From the NCBI RefSeq assembly GCF_035594125.1, contig NC_087151.1, positions 23,915,831 to 23,979,830 of the forward strand: a stretch of DNA of 64,000 nt. Direction: 5' to 3'. Source of the stretch: Scylla paramamosain. Taxonomy: Eukaryota; Arthropoda; Malacostraca; Decapoda; Portunidae. The position numbers and the translations under genes were made by a program. The notes beneath the pieces are model-generated. The model saw only the letters and a program-made list of their open reading frames with translations, ran no database searches and was not told the DNA's origin. Positions 19,716 through 39,400 of the stretch are shown here, piece after piece (the first letter of the stretch is position 1; each line of letters opens with the position of its first letter).

Positions 19716-21324
19716 TTGGACGATGCATGGCTTGTTCCTCCCTCTCCTCCACCCTCTGACTACTTCATGCCACGAATTAAAAATCTTCGCAATGATGTTT
19801 TCCATGCCCTCGCTGGCCTAAACCCTCGGAAGGTTTATGGACCTGATGGGGTCCCTCCTATTGTTTTCCGAAACTGTGCCTTCGTGCTTGCACCTTGCCT
19901 AGTCAAACTCTTTCAGCTCTGTCTGTCAACATCTACCTTTCCTTCTTGCTGGAAGTTTGTCTACATTCAACCTGTTCCTATAAAGGGTGACCGTTCTAAT
20001 CCCTCAAACTACCGTCCTATTGCTTTAATATCCTGCCTATCTAAAGTTTTTGAGTCTATCCTCAACAGGAAGATTCTTAAACATCTATCACTTCACAACA
20101 TTCTATCTGATCGCCAGTATGGGTTCCTTCAAGGCCGCTCTACTGGTGATCTTCTGGCTTTCCTTACTGAATCTTGGTCATCCTCTTTTAGAGATTTTGG
20201 TGAAACTTTTGCTGTTGCCTTGGACATATCAAAAGTTTTTGATAGAGTCTGGCACAAAGCTTTGATTTCCAAACTACCCTCCTACGGTTTCTATCCTTCT
20301 CTCTGTAACTTCATCTCAAGTTTCCTTTCTGACCGTTCTATTGCTGCTGTGGTAGACGGTCACTGTTCTTCTCCTAAATCTATTAACAGTGGTGTTCCTC
20401 AGGGTTCTGTCCTGTCACCAACTCTCTTCTTATTATTCATTAATGATCTCCTAAACCAAACTTGTTGTCCTATCCACTCCTACGCTGATGATACCACCCT
20501 GCACTTTTCCACGTCTTTTCATAGACGTCCAACCCTTCAAGAGATAAACATAGTACGTGGGGAAGCCACAGAACGCCTGACTTCTGATCTTTCTAAAATT
20601 TCTGATTGGGGCAGAGCAAACTTGGTATTGTTCAATGCCTCAAAAACTCAATTCCTCCATCTATCAACTCGACACAACCTTCCAGACAACTATCCCCTCT
20701 TCTTCAATGACACTCAACTGTCCCCCTCTTCTACACTGAACATCCTTGGTCTGTCCTTTACTAATAATCTGAACTGGAAACTTCACATCTCATCTCTAGC
20801 TAAAACAGCTTCTATGAAGTTAGTTGTTCTGAGACGTCTCCGCCAGTTTTTCTCACCCCCCCCAGCTGCTAACTCTGTACAAGGGCCTTATCCGTCCATG
20901 TATGGAGTATGCTTCACATGTCTGGGGGGGTTCCACTCATACTGCTCTTCTAGACAGGGTGGAATCAAAAGCTTTTCGTCTCATCAAATCCTCTCCTCTA
21001 ACTGACTGTCTTCAGCCTCTCTCTCACCGCCGCAATGTTGCATCTCTAGCTGTCTTCTACCGCTATTTTCATGCTAACTTCTCTTCTGATCTTGCTAACT
21101 GCATGCCTCCCCTCCTTCCGCGGCCTCGCTGCACAAGACTTTCTTCTTTCTCTCACCCCTATTCTTTCCACCTCTCTAACGCAAGAGTTAACCAGTATTC
21201 TCAGTCATTTATCCTTTTCTCTGGTAAACTCTGGAACTCCCTGCCTGCTTCTGTATTACCACCTTCCTATGACTTGAATTCCTTCAAGAGGGAGGTTTCA
21301 AGACACTTATCCACCAAATTTTGA
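19716..21324 (+). pseudogene. LINE copy 4 reverse transcriptase and C-terminal region
   Basis: An open frame of 429 codons (19716-21005) followed by an overlapping 140-codon frame (20902-21324); the two are one protein separated by a slip in the C run near 20870. Motifs in order: YRPIALISCLSKVFE at about residue 103, VALDISKVFDRVW at about 167, GVPQGSVLSP at about 226, SYADDTTLHF at about 254 (YADD catalytic box), and a downstream SISDWG-like thumb region. The first 429 codons keep all catalytic motifs of a non-LTR reverse transcriptase. The C-terminal part contains the conserved FSGKLWNSLPAS block shared by all copies. Confidence 0.85.
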
Positions 21325-21445
21325 CCACTGCCTTGACCCTTTTACGGGACTGGCATTTCAGTGGGCATTTTTTTATTGATTTTTCTTGCCCTTAGCCAGT
21401 GTCCTTCTTACATAAAAAAAAAAATCAGTAATGAGGGTGAGTTTT

Positions 21446-21451
<6 letters not shown>

Positions 21452-21522
<71 letters not shown>
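21452..21522. repeat. (GA)n microsatellite
   Basis: About 35 perfect GA units a short distance downstream of the LINE copy 4 tail. Confidence 0.95.
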
Positions 21523-21525
<3 letters not shown>

Positions 21526-21800
21526 AGGTAGGCATAAAAGTGTTTTCCGCATTTGACTTACTTACTAGAGCTTTATTTATTTACTTTATTTATTTATTTA
21601 TTATTTATTATTTTTGTAAGTTCGCTTTGCATTGGCACAAATTATCGTCTTACACGTTTCCAGCAAGTAGAGATAACTTGTGTGAGGAAAATACATACAT
21701 ACTAATTGTAATTATGTTATTCCGTTAACAGTAAATGGAAATTCAGGTAGTTTGAATTCCTTCCAGTGAAAAAGAGAGAACATGGCTGTTATTATTTTTA
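21523..21800. other. Non-repetitive AT-rich spacer
   Basis: About 280 bp of neither satellite nor LINE, with a TTTATT-rich patch at 21570-21615. It contains no convincing ORF or RNA. Confidence 0.5.
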
Positions 21801-21869
21801 TTATTCTTCATCCACATCTTATAATGATTATAATTGGTACTATTCTTAATATAGTTTTTTCTTCTTTTC

Positions 21870-21979
21870 TTTTCTTCTTTTTTTTCTTCTTCTTCTTCTT
21901 CTTCTTCTTTTGCTTCTTCTTCTTCTTCTTCTTCTTCTTCTTCTTCTTCTTCTTCTTCGTGTTCTTCTTATTATTATTA

Positions 21980-22038
<59 letters not shown>

Positions 22039-22072
22039 GTTTAATTATTAATATTATTCCTGTTGTTATTAA

Positions 22073-22152
<80 letters not shown>
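21870..22152. repeat. (CTT)n then (TTA)n microsatellites
   Basis: TTC/CTT repeats (about 21870-21965) pass directly into TTA repeats (about 21966-22040 and 22066-22152). This is the boundary before the forward-oriented satellite arm. Confidence 0.95.
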
Positions 22153-22153
<1 letters not shown>

Positions 22154-22159
22154 AAAGCA

Positions 22160-23177
22160 TGGAATCTATTTTATATTGGAATACAAAACAATACTGCCAA
22201 AAACGTGTCTTTTCAGTGTTTGTGAGTTTTTTGCGTACTGAAACGCTAAATCGAATGCCAAAAAAAAAAAAAAAAAATTATTGCGAAACAGAATAACATT
22301 ACCAAAAACGTCTTTTTGAGATTCTTGCCTACAACAAAAACGGCAAAATGCATGAAAAATACACTGTACGGGAAACGATACGATATTACAAGAAAAATGT
22401 ATTACAAGTGTTTCTGAATTTCTTAGGTACCAAAACGGTGAATAGAACTTTCTATTTACTAGAAAAGAACAGCATTGACAAATATATATTTTTTTTATTT
22501 ATTTATTTATTCCTTACGTTGTTTTCTATGAAAACGACAACATGGATGCAAAACCCTATATGTGAAACAAAACTACATTATCAAAAACGCTTATTTTTTA
22601 TTATTCTTTCTTCACATTGTTAGGTACCAAGGGGACAAAATGCATTTAAAGCACTCTGTATGGGGAAATGAAATGACATTACAAGAAACATTTCTTTAGA
22701 GTGTTTATGAGCTCGTTAGGCATCAAAATGCTATAATGCATGGAAAGCACTCTATATTGGAATACAAAAGCACATTACAAAAAGCGTGCCTTTTGAGTGG
22801 TTTTGAGCTTCTTATGTATCAGATCGCTAAAATACATACTAAACATCCATTGTGGAGAAACAGAATAACATTACCAAAAATGTGTGTTTATATGGTGAAA
22901 CAAAACGACATTACCTGAAACGTGTATTTTTGTTTTTGACCTTCTCAGGTACTAATATCCTAAAACGCGTAAATAACAATCCATATGTAGAAACTGATCA
23001 ACATTACCAAAAGCGTGTATTTAGGTATTTTTCGCAATGTTAGGTACCAAAACGCCAAAATACCTATATACCCCATATAAAGTGATTTCACTTTATATGG
23101 GGAAAGGAAACGTTACCAGAAAAGTGTCTTTTTAGTGTTTTAGGCAACAAAACGCTAAAATGCTTAGAAAGAACCCT
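22160..23177 (+). repeat. 96-bp satellite, forward-orientation arm (segment 1)
   Basis: Monomers now read GGTACCAAAACGC(T/C)AAAA on the plus strand, opposite to the arm before 15.2 kb. Core positions include about 22240, 22430, 22625, 22720, 22950, 23042 and 23145. There is no gene. Confidence 0.85.
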
Positions 23178-25596
23178 AGCAGCTGGAGGGCAAGAAAAAA
23201 AAAAAAAACTGGCAGAGACGTCTCAGAACACCTAACTTCATAGAAGCTGTTTTAGCTAGATATGAAATGTAAAGTTTCCACTTCAGATTATAAGTAAAAC
23301 ACAGACCGAGAATGTTCAGTGTAGAAGGGGGGACAGTTAAGTGTCACTGAAGAAGAGGGGATAGTTGTCTGAAAGGTTGTGTCGAGTTGATTGGAAGAAT
23401 TTAGTTTTTGAGGCATTGAACAATACCAAGTTTGTTCTGCCCGAATAAGAAATTTTAAAAAAGATCAGTAGCCATTCGTTCTGTCGCTTCCCTGCGTGAA
23501 ACGTTTACGTCCTGAAGTGTTGGACGTCTATGAAAAGACATGGAAAAGTGCAGGGTGGTATCATCAGCGTAGGAGAGGATAGGACAAGAAGTTTGGTTTA
23601 GAAGGTCACTGATGAATAATAAGGAGAGAGTGAGTGATAGGACAGAACCCTGAGGAACACCACCGTTAATAGATTTAGGAGAGGAACAGTCACCGTCTAC
23701 CACAGCAGCAATAGAACTTGAGATGAAGTTACAGAGAGAAGGATAGAAGCCGTAGAAGGATAGTTTGGAAATAAAAGCTTTGTGCCAAATTCTATCAAAA
23801 GCTTTTCATATATCCAAGGCAACAGCAAGAGTTTCACCAAATCCTCTAAAAGAGGATGACCAAGACTCAGTAAAGAAAGCCAGATCACCAGTAGAGCGGC
23901 CTTGACTGAACCCATACTGGCGATCAGATAGAAGGTTGTTTAAGAATCTTCCTGTTCAAAAAGTTTAGATAGGCAGGGAATTAAAACAATAGGACGGCAG
24001 TTTGAGGGATTGGAACGGCCACCCTTTTTAAGAACAGTCTGAATGTAGGCAAATTTCCAGCAAGAGGGAAAGGTAGATGTTGACAGACAGAGCTGATAGA
24101 GTTTGACTAGGCAAGGTGCAAGCACGGAGGCACAGTTTCGTAGAACAATAGGAGGGACCCCATCAGGTCCTTAGGCCTTCTAAGGGTTTAGGCCAGCATG
24201 GAAAACATCATTGCAAAGAATTTCAATGTGAAGCATGAAGTAGTCAGAGGATGGAGGAAAGGGAGGAACTAGCCATGAATCGTCCAAGGTATAGTTTTTA
24301 GCAAAGGTTTGAGCGAAGAGTTCAGCTTTAGAGATAGATGTGATAGCAGTGGTGCCATCCGGTTGAAATAAAGGAGGGAAAGAAGAAGCAAAGTTATTGA
24401 AGATATTTTGGGTTAGATGGCAGAAGTCTCGAGGGGAGTTAGATTTTGAAAGATTTTGACACTTTCTGTTAATGAAGGAGTATTTTTGGGTAGTTGGAGA
24501 ACACACTTGGCATGGTTCCGGGCAGAAATATAAAGTGCATGAGATTCTGGTGATGGAAGGCTTAAGTACCTTTTGTGGGCCACCTATCTATCATGTATAG
24601 CACGAGAACAAGCTGTGTTAAACCAAGGTTTGGAAAGTTTAGGTCGAGAAAAAGAGTGAGGAAAGTATGCCTCCATGACAGACACTATCACCTCTGTTAT
24701 GCGCTCGGCACACAAAGATGGGTCTCTGACACGGAAGCAGTAGTCATTCCAAGGAAAATCAGCAAAATACCTCCTCAGGTTCCCCAACTAACAGAGGCAA
24801 AACTCCAGAGGCACCTTCGCTTAGGGGGGATCCTAAGGAGAGATTGGAGCGATAGGACAAGATACAGATATGAGATTGTGATCGGAGGAGCCCAACGGAG
24901 AAGAGAGGGTGACAGCATATGGAGAAGGATTAGAGATAAGGAAAAGGTCAAGAATGTTAGGCGTATCTCCAAAACGGTCAGGAATACGAGTAGGGTGTTG
25001 CACCAATTGCTCTAGGTCGTGGAGGATAGCAAATTGAAGGCTAGTTCACCAGGATGGTCAGTAAGGGAGAGGAAAGCCAAAGCTGGTGGTGAACATTGAT
25101 GTCTCCAAGAATGGAGATCTCTGCAAAAGGGAAGAGAGTCAGAATATGCTTCAATTTGGAAGTTAAGTAGTCAAAGTATTTCTTGTAGTCAGAGGAGTTA
25201 GGTGAGATTTATACAGCACAGCTGAATTTAATTTGAGAGTGACTCTGAAGTCGTAGCCAGATGGTGGAAAACTCAGAAGATTCAAGAGCGTGGGCACGAG
25301 AGCAGGTTATGTCGTTTCCCACATAAAAGTAACATCCAGCTTTGAATTGAAAATGAGGATAGAGAAAGTAGGAGAGATCAGAAAAAGGGCCTACTTTCAC
25401 TTGCCTCAGATACCTGATTTCAGTGAGGAAAAGAAGATGAGGTTTAGAAGAGGAGAGGTGGTGTTCTACTGACTGAAAAGTAGATCCTAGACCGCGAATG
25501 TTGCAGAAGTTAATGAAGAAAAAGTTGAGGGGGGTGTCAAGACACTTAGGGTCATTATCAGAAGAGCAGTCCGCCCTGGGGACATTTGTGGCTCCA
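23178..25596 (-). pseudogene. LINE family A, copy 5 (truncated at both ends)
   Basis: A minus-strand LINE copy covering the endonuclease through most of the reverse transcriptase; the element's 5' side is near 25596 and its 3' side is at 23178. Recognisable pieces are GVPQGSVLS and SYADDTTLHF-like blocks at 23455-23703, the RT N-terminal blocks at 23697-24125, the mid-region at 24180-24787 and endonuclease pieces at 24775-25400. Several frameshifts and stops separate them. The last 550 bp or so (C-terminal domain, 3' UTR and A tail) are absent; the copy stops at the C-rich tract that in other copies precedes AGCTGCTAAC. Loss of the 3' end is not expected from target-primed insertion and implies a later deletion or recombination. 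Confidence 0.85.
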
Positions 25597-33187
<7,591 letters not shown>

Positions 33188-33432
33188 TAGGACGGGGCAG
33201 CAGACACCTGCCGAAACGATAATTACTGCCAGTGAGGTCTAAAGCACTGTTAAGGGGGTGCTGTGAACTTATCATTAAACCCAGCTGTGACCTCACTGAG
33301 CGTTTCCCTTTGTGTCTCACAACACAAGGGGGCAGTCACAGCCTGCCTTCTAAAGACAACTCTCTTCCTCCACACAAAACTACAAGCACCTAATAACACA
33401 CACACCCTTCACTCAAAAATTTTAAAATCATC

Positions 33433-34671
33433 ATGGCGACACCTACACCATCCTCGGAGTCCCCATTTAGGGAGGGGACCATTTGGGGACCATTTGGGGA
33501 GGGACAATAAATATTCCTAGGTCGGACTGCCTTTCTGTCGACGACCCTAAGTGTTTTGACACCCCCCTCAACTTTTTCTTCATTAAATTCTGCAACATTC
33601 GCGGTCTAAGATCTAATTTTCAATCTGTAGAACACCACCTCTCCTCTTCTAAACCTCATCTTCTTTTCCTCACTGAAACTCAGGTGTCTGAGGCAACTGA
33701 CAGTACCCCCTTTTCTGTTCCCTCCTACTTTCTCTATCCTCATTTTCGATCCAAAGCTGGATGCTGCGTTTATGTGCGCAATGACTTAACCTGCTCTCGT
33801 ACACACGCTCTTGAATCTTCCGAGTTTTCCACCATCTGGCTACGACTACAGAGTCACTCTCATACTAAATTTATCCGTGCTGTATACCTCTCACCTAACT
33901 CCTCTGACTATAAGAAATTCTTTGACTACTTAACTTCCAAAGTGGAGCACATTCTGACCCTCTTCCCTCTTGCAGAGATACTCGTATCCATTCTTGGAAA
34001 CTTCAATATTCACCACCAGCTTTGGCTTTCCTCTCCCTTCACTGACCACCCTGGTAAACTAGCCTACAACTTTGCTATCCTCCATGACCTAGAGCAATTG
34101 GTGCAACACCCTACTCGTATTCCTGACCGTCTTGGACATTCTTGACCTTTTCCTGACCTTATACTTATGCTGTCACCCTTCGTGATCCTTCTGCTTATGC
34201 TGTCACCCTTTCTTCTCCGTTGGGCTCCTCCGATCACAATCTCATATCTTTATTTTGTCCTATCACTCCAATCCCTCCACAGGATCCCCCCTAAGCGAAG
34301 GTGCCTCTGGCGTTTTGCCTCTGCTAGTTAGGGGGACCTGAGTAGGTATTTTGCTGATTTTCCTTGGAATGACTACTGCTTCCGTGTCAGAGACCCGTTT
34401 TTGTGTGCTGAGGTTTGTGTATAGAGGTGATAGTTTTTTGGCATGGAGGCATATATTCTTCACTTTTTTTCTCATCCTAAACCTTCTAAAACCTTGGTTT
34501 AACACAGCTTGTTCTCGTGCAATACATGATAGAGAGGTGGCCCACAAAAGGTACTTAAGCCTTACATCACCAGAATCTCATGCACTTTATATTTCTGCCC
34601 GGAACCATGCCAAGTCTGTTCTCCAACTAGCCAAAAACTCCTTCATTAACAGAAAATGTCAAAACCTTTAA
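33433..34671 (+). pseudogene. LINE copy 6 endonuclease region (broken)
   Basis: The open frame 33483-34145 carries [22 protein letters not shown] and the endonuclease core, but the usual SILGDFN motif reads SILGNFN, replacing the catalytic Asp by Asn. Near 34135 about 12 bp present in other copies is missing, and a segment with TGCTTATGCTGTCACCCTT is duplicated at 34162-34215. The following region (34351-34671) is frameshifted. The endonuclease is therefore inactive both by substitution and by frame. Confidence 0.75.
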
Positions 34672-34834
34672 AGATCTAACTCCCCTCGTGATTTCTGGCA
34701 TCTAGCCAAAAAATATCTCCAATAACTTTGCTTCTTCTTCTTTCCCTACTCTATTTCAACCAGATGGCACCACTGCTATCACATCTATTTTTAAAGCTGA
34801 ACTCTTTGCTCAAACCTTTGCTAAAAACTTTACC

Positions 34835-36443
34835 TTGGACGATTCTGGGCTTCTTCCTCCCTCTCCTCCACCCTCTGAATACTTCATGCCACCTATTAAA
34901 ATTTTTCGCCATGATGTTTTCCATGCCCTCGCTGGCCTAAGTCCTCGGAAGGCTTATGGACCTGATGGGATCCCTCCTATTGTTCTCCAAAACTGTGCCT
35001 CCGTGCTTGCACCTTGCCTAGTCAAACTCTTTCAGCTCTGTCTGTCAACATCTACCTTTCCTTCTTGCTGGATGTTTGCCTACATTCAACCTGTTCCTAA
35101 AAAGTGTGACCGTTCTAATCCCTCAAAATACCGTCCTATTGCTTTAATTTCCTCCCTATCTAAAGTTTTTGAATCTATCCTCAACAGGAAGATTCTTAAA
35201 CATCTATCACTTCACAACCTTCTATCTGATCACCAGTATGGGTTCCGTCAAGGGCGCTCTACTGTTAATCTTCTGGCTTTCCTTACTGAATATTGGTCAT
35301 CCTCTTTTAGAGATTTTGGTGAAACTTTTGCTGTTGCCTTGGACATATCAAAAGCTTTTGATAGAGTCTGGCACAAAGCTTTGATTTCCAAACTACCCTC
35401 CTACGGTTTCTATCCTTCTCTCTGTAACTTCATCTCAAGTTTCCTTTCTGACCGTTCTATTGCTGCTGTGGTAGACGGTCACTGTTCTTCTCCTAGATCT
35501 ATTAACAGTGGTGTTCCTCAGGGTTCTGTCCTGTCACCCACTCTCTTCTTATTTTTCATTAATGATCTTCTAAACCAAACTTCTTGTCCTATCCACTCCT
35601 ACGCTGATGATACCACCCTGCACTTTTCCACGTCTTTTCATAGACGTCCAACCCTTCAGGAGGTAAACATATCACGCAGGGAAGCAACAGAACGCCTGAC
35701 TTCTGATCTTTCAAGAATTTCTGATTGGGGCAGAGCAAACTTGGTATTGTTCAATGCCTCAAAAACTCAATTCCTCCATCTATCAATTCCACACAACCTT
35801 CTAGACAACTATCCCCTCTTCTTCAATGACATTCAACTGTCCCCCTCTACTACACTGAACATCCTCGGTCTTTCCTTTACTTATAATCTGAACTGGAAAC
35901 TTCACATCTCATCTCTAGCTAAAACAGCTTCTATGAAGTTAGGTGCTCTGAGACGTCTCCGTCAGTTTTTCTCACCCCTCCCAGCTGCTAACTCTGTACA
36001 AGGGCCTTATCCATCCATGTATGGAGTATGCTTCACATGTCTGGGGGGGTTCCACTCATACTGCTCTTCTAGACAGGGTGGAATCAAAAGCTTTTCCTCT
36101 CATCAACTCCTCTCCTCTAACTGACTGTCTTCAGCCTCTCTCTCACCGCCGCAGTGTTGCATCTCTAGCTGTCTTCTACCGCTATTTTCATGCTAACTGC
36201 TCTTCTGATCTTGCTAACTGCATGCCTCCCCTCCTTCCGCGGCCTTGCTGCACAAGACTTTCTTCTTTCTCTCACCCCTATTCTGTCCACCTCTCTAACG
36301 CAAGAGTTAACCAGTATTCTCAATCATTCATCCCTTTCTCTGGTAAACTCTGGAACTCCCTGCCTGCTTCTGTATTTCCACCTTCCTATGACTTGAATTC
36401 GTTCAAAAGGGAGGTTTCAAGACACTTATTCATCAATTTTTGA
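34835..36443 (+). pseudogene. LINE copy 6 reverse transcriptase and C-terminal region
   Basis: An open frame of 429 codons (34835-36124) with DISKAFDRVWHKA at about residue 168, GVPQGSVLSP at about 226 and SYADDTTLHF at about 254, the same layout as copy 4. The protein continues in another frame at 36021-36443 after a one-base slip near 35990, the same place as in copy 4, so both copies may share this lesion by descent or it may be a recurrent C-run slip. All RT catalytic motifs are intact. Confidence 0.85.
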
Positions 36444-39400
36444 CCACTGCTTTGACCCTTTTATGGGACTGGCATTTCAGTGGGCATTTTTTTTATTAGA
36501 TTTTTGTTGTCCTTGGCCAGTGTCCTTCCTACATAAAAAAAAAAAAAAAACAATATTGCAAATTTTTTTTTTTTTTTCAGTTTTTGAACTTATGTACCAA
36601 AACGTTAATGGCATACAAAACACACTTTATGAAACGCTAAAATGCATGCAAAGTACCACATGTAGAAACAAAAAGACATTACGAGAAATACGTATTACTC
36701 CTATGAGAGCTTTTCAGCTTTTTAGGTAAAAAAAACGCTAAAAGGCACGAATAGTATGTTATATTGAGAAACAGAACCACTTTACCAAACATGTGTATTT
36801 TGAGTGTATTTAACATTGTTAGGTACTAAAAAGCAAAAAATGCATGCAAAGCACCCTCTATGGGGAAAGGAAACTAGATTTCAAGAAACGAGTCTTTTGA
36901 GTGTAAGCGTGTAAGGCACCAAAACGCTAAAAAGCATCTAAAACACCCTATATGAAAAGAAAAAGAAAATTACCAAAATAGTGTATTTACAGTGTTTTTG
37001 AACTACTTACGTACCAAACCGTTAAAACGCATGCAGATCACTCTATATAGAGTAAGACAATAACATTACCAAAAATAGGTATTTTGTATGTTTTTTTTTT
37101 TTAGCTTGTTATGTACAAAAACGTCAAAAACGTACTTCTATATGAGGAACCGAAAAGACATTACAAGAAACGTCTATTATGAGTGTTTTTTATCTTCTTA
37201 GGTACTAAAACACGAAAACGCATGAGTAACACTCTATATGGAAAAAAAAAATAAATAAAAGGAAAACAGAACATTACCAGAACCGTGTAATTTAAGTGTA
37301 TTTCACTTTGTCAGATACCAAAATGCCAAAATGCATGCAAAGAACACATTTTTTGCTCATGTTCTGTTTCTTTTTATAGAATGTTGTTCATGCGATTTAG
37401 CCCTTTGATACCTAAGAAGCTCTAGAACACTTTTAATACACGTTTCTCGTGATGTGTTTTCGTTGCCTTATCTAAGGCACTTTCTATGCATTTTGGCGTT
37501 TATCTTTGTAACAATCTCAACAGAAATAATATTCATTTTTTTTTTCATAAAGGGCGTTTTACACGCATTTTAGCATTTTGGTATGTAAGGCGTAAAAAAA
37601 ATAATAAAAAGACATTTTCTTGGTATTTTTTTCCCCTATATTGGGTGTTTTCCATGTTTTTTTTCAGCATTTCAGCATTTCAACACGCTCATAAACACTC
37701 AAAAGATACGTTTTTTTTTTTTGGGGGGGGGATATCTTGTATCCTTACCCCTTATAGGATGCTTTGCAAAACACCCTTTATAGAGGGACACAATAACTTT
37801 ACCAAAAACGTGTATTTTCAGTGTTTATGAGCTTGTTACGTACGAAACCGCTACAAAAGAACATTACGAGAGACGTGTATTTTGAGTGTTTTTGAGCTTC
37901 TTAGACACCAAAACGCTAAAACGTGTAAATAGCACTATGTGGAGAAACAGAACAACATTACAAAAAATATGTATTTCTAGTGTTTTTTCACATAGCTAGA
38001 AAAAAAAAACGCCAAAATGCAAGCATAACACCCTCTATGTTGAAATAAAACGACATTACAAGAAACGTACCTTATAATTATTTTTTGTGCATGTTAGACA
38101 ACAAAACGCGAAAAAGTATGGAAAGCACGTTATATTGGAAAACAAAACATTATGAAAAACGTTCCTTTTCAATGTTTTTGAGGTACTTACCTACCAAAAC
38201 GCTAAAACGGATGTAAAACCCTCTTCATTGAGACACAGAGTAACACTACCAAAAACAAGTATTTTGGTTGTTTATGAGCTTATTACGTACATAAATGCGA
38301 AAATGCATGCAAAGTACCCGGTATGTGAAAACGAAAGAACATTACGAGAAACGTGTATAAGCAGTGTTTTTGAGTTTCTTAGGTACCAAAACGCGAGAAT
38401 GCGTTGAATATCCCTCTATGTGGAGAATTAGAACATTACCAAAAACGTGTATTTTGAGTGTTTTTTACATTGTTAGATACCAAACTGACAAAACGCATGC
38501 AAAGCACTCTATATAGGAAAACGAAGCGACATTACCAGAAACGTGTTTTCTTTTCTTTTTAGCGTTTTATGCACCAAAACAATAAAAATGTTTGGAAAGT
38601 ATCCTACAAAACAACATTACAAAAAAAGTGTCTTTTGTGTGTTTTTTGAGCTTACGTACCAAAATGGTAAAATTCATGCAAAACACTCATTATGGAGAAA
38701 CAGAATACCATTATCAAAAATGTGTATTACGATGATTTTTTTCAGATCGTTAGGTACAGAAACAGCAAAATGCATGCAATGAACCTTATATGATGAAAGT
38801 TATCAATATTAATTACAATAATATTGCATTATTAGTACACACGTATTCTCAACAACACTCTATATGTAGAAACATGAAAACGCATGAATAGCACTCTATC
38901 TCGGATAGAGAACAGCATTATCAAATGTTTTTTTAACATTCTTAAATACCGAAACGCCGAAAAGCATGCAAAGCACCCTCAATTGTGAACTGAAATTTCG
39001 TTTACATAAACATGTCTTTTTGAATGTTCTTTGAAGGCACGAAAACACTAAAAAGCATGGAAAAAACTCAATATGGGAAAAAAAATACAAATACTTTTGA
39101 GTGTTTTTTAGGTACTTACGTACCGAAACGCTAAAACACTTGCAAAACACCTTTTATAGGGAAACAATAGCAAGATTAAGAATACAGAAAAAAAAGTGTA
39201 TTTTGTGTGTTTTTAACATCATTAGATAACAAAACGCCAAAAAGCATGCAAGGCAACCTCTACGGTGAAATGAAACGACTTTACAGGAAACGTATCCTAT
39301 AAGTGTTTTTGTGCATGTTTGACAATAAAACGCTAAAAAGCATCGAAAGCACCCGATATGGGAAAACAAAATAACATAACCAAAAAACGTTCCTTTTGAG

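Larger units (their letters stand above)
18123..21424 (+). mobile_element. LINE family A, copy 4 (near full length)
   Basis: About 3.3 kb. The 5' end near 18123 matches the 5' end of the copy at 33.2 kb from the GGCAG(T/C)AGAC motif onward, which suggests that this is the element's real start. A 5' untranslated part of about 240 bp precedes the likely start ATG at 18361 (context ATCATCATGGCG). One long ORF would encode an apurinic-type endonuclease, then reverse transcriptase and a C-terminal domain; no separate gag-like ORF1 is seen. The 3' untranslated part ends GGCCAGTGTC-like followed by a 12-base A tail at 21413-21424. In single-ORF LINEs of the Jockey/CR1-like groups the element copies itself by target-primed reverse transcription. 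The exact clade needs a phylogeny. Confidence 0.85.
33192..36550 (+). mobile_element. LINE family A, copy 6 (near full length)
   Basis: About 3.35 kb, flanked on both sides by forward satellite. The 5' end (GGGGCAGCAGACACC-like, 33194) agrees with copy 4. The probable start ATG is at 33433. A short tandem duplication of GGACCATTTGGGG at 33476-33504 disturbs the start of the frame. The 3' end has the GGCCAGTGTCC motif and an A tail of about 17 (36534-36550). It is the clearest representative of the family in the window and is very similar to copy 4 throughout. Confidence 0.87.
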
